A DNA stretch of 38,862 bases from Paracoccaceae bacterium (GTDB lineage Bacteria > Pseudomonadota > Alphaproteobacteria > Rhodobacterales > Rhodobacteraceae), in NCBI GenBank assembly GCA_947476475.1, contig CANJQT010000029.1:1-38862 (forward strand), given 5' to 3'. Shown one piece after another: positions 33,801 through 38,862 of this stretch. The first letter of the stretch is position 1; every line of letters begins with the position of its first letter. Under the pieces are notes generated by a model. That model searched no databases. It was not told where the DNA came from and saw nothing but the letters and a program-made list of their open reading frames with translations. Both the position numbers and the translations under genes were made by a program.

Positions 33801-34967
33801 ATGACCCCCGCCGCCCGTATTTCCGCCGCGATCGAGATTTTGGACCGCATTCTTGCTGGCAGCGCCGCAGAACAGGCCTTGACCGGTTGGGCGCGCGCAA
33901 GTCGCTTTGCCGGATCCGGGGATCGGGCGGCGGTGCGCGACCATGTGTTTGATGCCTTGCGGTGCCTGCGCAGCTATACAGCGCTTGCCGGGGCTGAAAG
34001 TCCTTCGGGGCGGGCGTTGATGATCGGGGCTGGCCTTGCCGCCCATTTCACCGGCATCGCCCATGCGCCAGCACCATTGAGTGAAGCCGAGCAGGCAGCG
34101 CTGGGGCGGGCCTTGCCGCTTGACCAGATGCCCGAAGCCGTTCAGGCTGATTGCCCGGACTGGTTGGTCGGGCCACTGCGCGACAGGCTGGGCGCTGCCT
34201 TTCTTCCGGCGATGCAGGCACAGCGCCAGCGCGCGCCGGTCTGGTTGAGGGTCAATCTGGCGCGGATCAGCCGCACGGATGCGCAGGCGCAACTGGCCGC
34301 CGAAGGGGTTGAGACAGAGTCTTCGGATCTTGCATCATCGGCGCTGAGGGTTTTGGGAAAATCAAACAAGATCAATCAGTTAACGCTTTATCTTGAAGGG
34401 TTGGCGGAACTTCAGGATATTTCCTCTCAGGCAGCCGTCGAGACTTTGGCCTTGCGCGATGGCATGAAGATTCTTGACTATTGCGCGGGTGGTGGCGGCA
34501 AACTTCTGGCGATGGCGGCGCGGGTGCGGGCGGAATTCTTTGCCCATGATGCAGCGCCGGAGCGGATGCGCGATCTGCCGGTGCGCGCGGCGCGGGCGGG
34601 TGTTCACGCGACATTGGTGCAGACAGATGCGCTGACTGGCAGACATTTTGATCTGGTGCTGGTCGATGCGCCCTGCAGCGGGTCCGGCACCTGGCGGCGT
34701 ACGCCCGATGCCAAATGGCGGTTGACGCAAGACCGCCTGATAGAGTTGTGCGCGCTTCAGGCGCGGGTTCTGGATCAGGCGGCGCTACTGGTGCGACCGG
34801 GTGGCACACTGGCCTATATGACCTGCTCGCTGCTGGGTGGCGAGAATGCGGATCAGGTCACCGCGTTCTGTGGGCGCAGACCGGATTTTGCCCGAAAGGC
34901 AGAGCGCAGTTTCCTGCCCTCTGATGGGGGTGACGGATTTTTCGTAGCTCATCTGCATCGCGCCTAG
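33801..34967 (+). CDS. rsmB: 16S rRNA m5C methyltransferase, RsmB/NOP family
   Basis: 388 residues. The N-terminal NusB-like helical domain spans about 1-130. The SAM-binding domain follows with LDYCAGGGGKLLAMAA (motif I), VLVDAPCSGSGTWRR (release Cys292) and MTCSLLGGENADQV (catalytic Cys342). The enzyme methylates a cytosine of 16S rRNA in helix 31 (C967 in E. coli). A weak AGG site precedes the ATG. In some relatives a DUF1674 gene lies just upstream; here that place holds only the unclear gap. Confidence 0.9.
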   Translation: MTPAARISAAIEILDRILAGSAAEQALTGWARASRFAGSGDRAAVRDHVFDALRCLRSYTALAGAESPSGRALMIGAGLAAHFTGIAHAPAPLSEAEQAALGRALPLDQMPEAVQADCPDWLVGPLRDRLGAAFLPAMQAQRQRAPVWLRVNLARISRTDAQAQLAAEGVETESSDLASSALRVLGKSNKINQLTLYLEGLAELQDISSQAAVETLALRDGMKILDYCAGGGGKLLAMAARVRAEFFAHDAAPERMRDLPVRAARAGVHATLVQTDALTGRHFDLVLVDAPCSGSGTWRRTPDAKWRLTQDRLIELCALQARVLDQAALLVRPGGTLAYMTCSLLGGENADQVTAFCGRRPDFARKAERSFLPSDGGDGFFVAHLHRA

Positions 34968-34994
34968 GTCGCGGCATTGCAAATAAATACACGT

Positions 34995-35000
34995 TATGAT
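34995..35000 (+). promoter_or_regulatory. Candidate -10 element of cckA
   Basis: TATGAT is a near-consensus -10, 17 bp before the CtrA-type box, with no good -35 at the normal distance. A start near 35007 would put the box just downstream of the start site. Confidence 0.3.
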
Positions 35001-35016
35001 TGTGTTTGAGTGGTGT

Positions 35017-35031
35017 TTAATCGCCAGTTAA
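35017..35031 (+). promoter_or_regulatory. CtrA-type box, TTAA-N7-TTAA, upstream of cckA
   Basis: TTAA (35017-35020) and TTAA (35028-35031) are exactly 7 bases apart, the CtrA consensus of alphaproteobacteria. The box is 51 bp before the chosen cckA start. A 6-bp hairpin (TTCCAG/CTGGAA, 35036-35055) lies between box and start. Because CckA phosphorylates CtrA through ChpT, this would be a feedback site. Confidence 0.55.
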
Positions 35032-35081
35032 GCATTTCCAGTCGGAATGCTGGAAGCGAATCTGTTTCTGGGGGCCGAACC

Positions 35082-37406
35082 TTGTCGAATCCCGTTCTTT
35101 CACCACATCCCGTCGCGCGAACGGCTAGCCGGCTTGCGCCGCATGGGGGGTATCTGGTCATTGGCGCCGTAGCGGTGGCGATGACCGGCGCCGCCCTGCC
35201 GTCCGGTCTGCCTGTGCTGGCGGCCTATGCAGCCGCTGCCACGTTGGCGATACTGGCACTTTTGCTGCAACTGATCGGGGCGCGGCAGAAAAAGCAGGAC
35301 ACCGGCCTGCACGAACAACTTGCGGCGTTCATCGCGCAGGATGCCGCACCTAGCTTTTCAACCGATTCCGAGGGCGAAGTCTGTTACCAAAACCGTGCCG
35401 CCGTCGAACGGTTTGGATCACGTGGCGGGCAGACGCTGGCGCGGTCCCTGTCAGATATCTTCGCCAGTCCGGCGGGCGTTCTGAGCCGACTGCAGACCCG
35501 CGCCGAGGCGCTGGGGGCCGCGCGTGAAGATCTGGTCACCCGTCGCGGCCATGTTCGGCTGGCCGTTCACCGTATCTATGATCAGGGCTATTTGTGGCGG
35601 CTGGAAGACATGGTCGAACGAGCCTCTGGCGGACGCGGTGCCGAATCCATCAGCCTGCCGATGCTGACCGTGTCCAAAAGCGGCGCGATCCTGTTCATGA
35701 ACGAGGCCTTGCGGCGAGTGGTGGGCGATAGGGTCAAGACACTGGACCGGATTTTCACCGACCTGCCGGTCCGCCCCGGCGAAGAACATGAAATTTCGGG
35801 CCCCGACGGACGGATCAAGACCCTGGTGGCCGAAGTCGAAGGCACCGGGGGACGGCGCGAGATCTACTTTCTGCCGGCGCGCGGCAATGTGGCGGGCACC
35901 CATGACCCGACGGCGTTTGACCGGCTGCCAGTGGCGCTGCTGCGCCTGAGCCAGACCGGAGAAATGCGCGAGGCGAACCGGGCTGCGCGCGCGCTGATCG
36001 GGGAACAGGCGCAGGGCGTACTGTTGGCGGACCTGTTCGAGGGGTTAGGGCGTTCGGTCAGTGACTGGCTGGCGGATGCGCTTAGTGGGCGGGCGGAAAA
36101 TCGCCCTGAAGTGCTGCGATTGCGCGGGCAGGAAGAGGATATTTTCCTTCAGGTCATCCTGTCGCGCGTGGTCGAGGAAGGACGCACCGGGCTGATGGCG
36201 ATCCTGTCGGACGCTACCCAACTGAAGACGCTTGAAGCCCAGTTCGTGCAAAGCCAGAAAATGCAGGCGATCGGCCAGCTTGCCGGCGGTGTTGCCCATG
36301 ATTTCAACAATCTGTTGACCGCGATTTCAGGGCACTGCGATCTGCTGCTGCTGCGCCATGAAAAGTCGGATGCCGATTACGCGGACCTGACGCAGATCAA
36401 CCAGAACGCCAACCGCGCGGCCAGTCTGGTGGGACAGCTTCTGGCTTTTTCGCGCAAGCAGACGTTGAAACCCGCCGTCATTGATCTGCGCGACAGTCTG
36501 GCCGATCTGACCCATCTGCTGAACAGGCTTGTCGGTGAGAAAATTCAGCTGACACTGGTGCATGACCCCGATCTGCGCCCAATTCGCGCCGACCGGCGGC
36601 AGCTGGAACAGGTGATGATGAATCTGGTCGTCAATGCCCGTGATGCCATGCCGGACGGCGGGCCGATCGAGGTAGCCACGCGCAATGTGACTCTGAGCGA
36701 AGATCTTGTCCGCGACAGGGCCCGTGTTCCAGCCGGCGAATATGTCATGGTTCAGGTCGCAGATCAGGGCATCGGCATTGCCCCGGACAAGCTGACCAAG
36801 ATTTTCGAACCATTCTTTACCACCAAACGCCCCGGCGAGGGAACCGGGCTGGGGCTTTCGACGGCCTACGGCATCGTCAAGCAGTCTGGCGGCTATATCT
36901 TTTGCGATTCGACGTTTGGGCAAGGAACCACCTTTTCCCTGTTCTTCCCGGCGCATGTGCCTTCCATCGCTGATATTCCCGATATTCCCGATATTCCGGA
37001 CGCACCCGCGCTACGGGCGCAACCGCGTACAACCCTTCAGGGGCAGGGCGTAATCTTGCTGGTGGAAGACGAAGCGCCGGTGCGCGCCTTCGCCAGCCGG
37101 GCCCTGACGATGCGCGGCTACACGGTGATCGAGGCGGATTGTGCAGAGACAGCCCTTGAGCTTTTGGAGGACCCGTCACTTGCGATAGATGTGTTCGTGA
37201 CCGACGTGATCATGCCGGGCATGGATGGGCCTTCCTGGGTGCGAGAGGCACTTAGAGCGCGTCCTGGTACGCGGGTGGTGTTCGTTTCCGGTTATTCCGA
37301 GGAAAGCCTGACGGAAGAACGCGACCGCATTCCGAATTCTGTTTTCCTGCCAAAGCCGTTTTCGCTGAGTGAACTGACGGCGACGGTCCAGGCACATCTG
37401 ACCTGA
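35082..37406 (+). CDS. cckA: Hybrid sensor histidine kinase CckA
   Basis: 774 residues from TTG at 35082, which has GGGGG at 7-bp spacing; the frame stays open to GTG at 35010, but that start lies upstream of the CtrA-type box. Two membrane helices fill about residues 22-67. A PAS-type region follows to about 380. The HisKA H-box QLAGGVAHDFNNLL has phospho-acceptor His406. The ATPase domain carries NLVVNARDAM, GIGIAPDKLTKIFEPFFTTK and GTGLGLSTAYGIVKQSGG. A receiver domain follows, with phospho-acceptor Asp708 in VFVTDVIMPGMDG. CckA feeds phosphate through ChpT to CtrA. A DIPDIPDIPD tandem repeat joins kinase and receiver. It lies near recA. Confidence 0.92.
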   Translation: MSNPVLSPHPVARTASRLAPHGGYLVIGAVAVAMTGAALPSGLPVLAAYAAAATLAILALLLQLIGARQKKQDTGLHEQLAAFIAQDAAPSFSTDSEGEVCYQNRAAVERFGSRGGQTLARSLSDIFASPAGVLSRLQTRAEALGAAREDLVTRRGHVRLAVHRIYDQGYLWRLEDMVERASGGRGAESISLPMLTVSKSGAILFMNEALRRVVGDRVKTLDRIFTDLPVRPGEEHEISGPDGRIKTLVAEVEGTGGRREIYFLPARGNVAGTHDPTAFDRLPVALLRLSQTGEMREANRAARALIGEQAQGVLLADLFEGLGRSVSDWLADALSGRAENRPEVLRLRGQEEDIFLQVILSRVVEEGRTGLMAILSDATQLKTLEAQFVQSQKMQAIGQLAGGVAHDFNNLLTAISGHCDLLLLRHEKSDADYADLTQINQNANRAASLVGQLLAFSRKQTLKPAVIDLRDSLADLTHLLNRLVGEKIQLTLVHDPDLRPIRADRRQLEQVMMNLVVNARDAMPDGGPIEVATRNVTLSEDLVRDRARVPAGEYVMVQVADQGIGIAPDKLTKIFEPFFTTKRPGEGTGLGLSTAYGIVKQSGGYIFCDSTFGQGTTFSLFFPAHVPSIADIPDIPDIPDAPALRAQPRTTLQGQGVILLVEDEAPVRAFASRALTMRGYTVIEADCAETALELLEDPSLAIDVFVTDVIMPGMDGPSWVREALRARPGTRVVFVSGYSEESLTEERDRIPNSVFLPKPFSLSELTATVQAHLT

Positions 37407-37451
37407 CACCGCAGGGTCAATGCCGCGTGGCCAAATTCGGACTGGTGATGT

Positions 37452-38045
37452 TCAGGGCAGGCTGTTGTACAGGGCGTAATCATCGGCAAGGTGCGCGCGC
37501 AGGCGTGCCTCGGTTCCCGGTTCAAGAACGAGGGCAGCCTTGGGCGAGACATTCAGCCTGGGCAAGATGATTTCGCAACCGAGGCGATCTTCGAAAAAAT
37601 GCACGAAGCGGTCGATCTCCTCGTAGCGGAAGATCTGATCGACACCCGCCCGTCCGTTCTTGTAACCCAGAAACTGTGCCTGTGAGCCAACCGCGATGTG
37701 GGGGGGCGGTGTTGACGACAGATAGGATTGCGCGACGGTTTCGAAGCTCAGACCCTCGGTCGATCGCGGCAAGTCGCGGATGTCATCCCGTTGCCGGTAA
37801 CGCCACCAGCTGCCAAGCCAGTCGATCGGATCGCGCATCAGCGCCACGGTGGTGAAGGGCGCACCGGCGGCGTCTTCAAGTAACGGTGCCATATGGCGCG
37901 AAAAGCTCCAGGCCGACATGTGCTTCAGTTCTGGCGGGCGACGGATCGCCACCTGCGCCAGCGATTCCAGCGCCGTCTCGATGGAGGTTGACCCGGCTTT
38001 CGGCGTCGACAAGAAAACCAGACGCTCTTTCCAGAAAATCAGCAT
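37452..38045 (-). CDS. Sulfotransferase-family-like protein
   Basis: 197 residues from ATG at 38045; the frame extends upstream to 38261 without a family match. The N-terminus, WKERLVFLSTPKAGSTSIETAL, carries a PKAGST loop like the 5'-phosphosulfate-binding motif of PAPS sulfotransferases. A later stretch VALMRDPIDWLGSWWRYRQRDD resembles the 3'-phosphate-binding RDP motif. Homologues in this bacterial group are often mislabelled gamma-glutamyl kinase. The acceptor is unknown and no sulfate-activation genes are nearby. It lies between cckA and recA on the opposite strand, 45 bp from the cckA stop. Confidence 0.78.
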   Translation of the reverse strand: MLIFWKERLVFLSTPKAGSTSIETALESLAQVAIRRPPELKHMSAWSFSRHMAPLLEDAAGAPFTTVALMRDPIDWLGSWWRYRQRDDIRDLPRSTEGLSFETVAQSYLSSTPPPHIAVGSQAQFLGYKNGRAGVDQIFRYEEIDRFVHFFEDRLGCEIILPRLNVSPKAALVLEPGTEARLRAHLADDYALYNSLP

Positions 38046-38163
38046 GCGTTTGTCAGAATCCTTGACGTTGATGGACTGACCTCTATCGGCCCTCGGCTGG
38101 GGCTGACAAGGATGTAAACGGCTTATTAACCAATCGCCCGCAAAGTGGACGCAGAAATTTCGA

Positions 38164-38192
38164 TTGAAATGTTCTTGATTTGATCTCATAAG
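38164..38192 (+). promoter_or_regulatory. recA promoter, TTGAAA-N17-CATAAG
   Basis: TTGAAA (38164-38169) and CATAAG (38187-38192) are 17 bases apart, predicting a start near 38199, inside the LexA-type box. Confidence 0.5.
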
Positions 38193-38196
38193 GTGA

Positions 38197-38211
38197 GAAC
38201 AAGAGGCGAAC
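38197..38211 (+). promoter_or_regulatory. LexA (SOS) operator, GAAC-N7-GAAC
   Basis: GAAC (38197-38200) and GAAC (38208-38211) with 7 bases between them are the reverse form of GTTC-N7-GTTC, the LexA site known from Rhodobacter and other alphaproteobacteria. It covers the predicted recA transcription start, 50 bp before the ATG. Confidence 0.85.
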
Positions 38212-38260
38212 AAAGCACGGATTGCCGCCCCTCGCGGGGTGTGAAATAAGGAGCGGGACA

Positions 38261-38862
38261 ATGTCAGTGGCGAACGTTTTTGATATGAATGACAAAAAGA
38301 CCGGCGACAAACAAAAGGCGCTCGACAGCGCGCTGGCCCAGATCGAGCGTCAGTTCGGCAAGGGATCCATCATGCGCCTTGGCGCCGGCAATCCGGTGCT
38401 TGAGATCGAGTCCACCTCGACCGGATCGCTTGGTCTGGATATCGCGCTTGGGATTGGCGGATTGCCCAAGGGCCGGATCATCGAAGTTTACGGCCCTGAA
38501 TCGTCGGGCAAGACGACGCTGACGTTGCATGTGGTGGCCGAAGAACAGAAAAAGGGTGGTGTCTGCGCCTTTGTTGATGCTGAACATGCGCTGGATCCGC
38601 TTTATGCCCGCAAGCTGGGCGTGAATCTGGACGAGCTGCTGATTTCGCAGCCCGACACCGGGGAACAGGCGCTTGAAATCGTCGATACGCTGGTGCGTTC
38701 GGGCGCCGTCAGCCTGGTTGTTATCGATTCGGTCGCGGCATTGACGCCCAAGGCCGAACTTGAAGGCGATATGGGCGATGCGACCGTCGGTGCGCAGGCC
38801 AGGCTGATGAGCCAAGCGATGCGCAAGCTGACCGCTTCGATCAGCCGGTCGAACTGCATGGT
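38261..38862 (+). CDS. recA: Recombinase A, 3' part cut by window edge
   Basis: The first 200 codons of RecA. The start ATG at 38261 follows AAGGAGCGGGACA. The N-terminal helix ([23 protein letters not shown]) leads to Walker A GPESSGKT at 78-85, the [10 protein letters not shown] stretch, Walker [15 protein letters not shown] and the L1 loop region ([20 protein letters not shown]). RecA forms filaments on single-stranded DNA, drives strand exchange and triggers LexA self-cleavage. The LexA-type box on its promoter shows SOS control. Confidence 0.97.
   Translation, partial: MSVANVFDMNDKKTGDKQKALDSALAQIERQFGKGSIMRLGAGNPVLEIESTSTGSLGLDIALGIGGLPKGRIIEVYGPESSGKTTLTLHVVAEEQKKGGVCAFVDAEHALDPLYARKLGVNLDELLISQPDTGEQALEIVDTLVRSGAVSLVVIDSVAALTPKAELEGDMGDATVGAQARLMSQAMRKLTASISRSNCM

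Noticed and set aside
33567-34292. Minus-strand 241-codon ORF reaching into rsmB
   Set aside because: Most of it is antisense to rsmB. Only the last 60 codons lie outside and are discussed as an unclear remnant.
37452-38261. Long form of the sulfotransferase-like gene starting at 38261
   Set aside because: The extra 72 residues have no family pattern and would place the coding region over the recA promoter and LexA box; ATG at 38045 fits the family start.

Overview
The window looks like ordinary chromosome of an alphaproteobacterium of the Rhodobacter/Paracoccus group (Rhodobacteraceae in the wide sense). The signs are a GC-rich coding style, an IalB-family exported protein, a DksA with a single zinc-finger cysteine, an alphaproteobacterial CarD, cckA beside recA, a RecA operator of the type GAAC-N7-GAAC, and a DUF6476/rluD pair. 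No phage, insertion sequence, CRISPR array, toxin-antitoxin pair or other clear island is visible. Both ends cut a gene: ialB-like on the left and recA on the right.

Layout. 1-355: ialB-like gene (partial, minus). 356-855: no protein gene, but two structured elements read on the minus strand that look like small RNAs or a long leader. 856-2418: HerA-like ATPase (DUF853). 2439-6522: a tight minus-strand operon MoxR ATPase > GNAT acetyltransferase > DUF2927 lipoprotein > small membrane protein > VWA/CoxE-like protein. 6703-8371: dksA and an FAD monooxygenase. 8406-9398: xth and tRNA-Arg(ACG) on the minus strand. 9486-10878: DUF6476 protein and rluD, whose start codons overlap head to head. 11148-12044: rpoH. 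12255-14344: phospholipid operon psd-pssA followed by a decayed pmtA. 14372-18677: Gfo/Idh/MocA oxidoreductase, oligoendopeptidase F, and an alpha/beta hydrolase coupled to an SCP2 protein. 18746-22494: TPR protein, SUV3-like helicase, S4-domain protein. 22620-23757: 7Fe ferredoxin fdxA and carD. 23807-27369: KefB-type antiporter, Lrp-family regulator and divergent hpd. 27418-31811: a 924-residue single-pass protein with PilM/GspL-like and PilP/GspC-like ends, a SIMPL protein, and a class I amidotransferase. 31955-34967: guaB and rsmB. 35082-38862: cckA, a sulfotransferase-like gene and recA.

How the genes relate. Much of the window is central regulation and maintenance: rpoH (heat shock), dksA (stringent response), carD (promoter opening), cckA (CtrA phosphorelay) and recA (SOS). 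Several control sites can be read directly: sigma70-type promoters before tRNA-Arg, rpoH and fdxA, a CtrA-type box before cckA, a LexA-type box on the recA start site, and a palindrome between the Lrp-family gene and hpd. The phospholipid block makes phosphatidylserine and phosphatidylethanolamine, but the methyltransferase gene that would carry it on to phosphatidylcholine is broken.

The items most worth a second look are the pmtA pseudogene, the candidate small RNAs at 500-762, the MoxR/VWA operon with its HEExxQ lipoprotein, the PilM/GspL-to-PilP/GspC-like single protein, the structured carD leader, and the CtrA box before cckA. I saw nothing that I can defend as a wholly new defence or mobile system.
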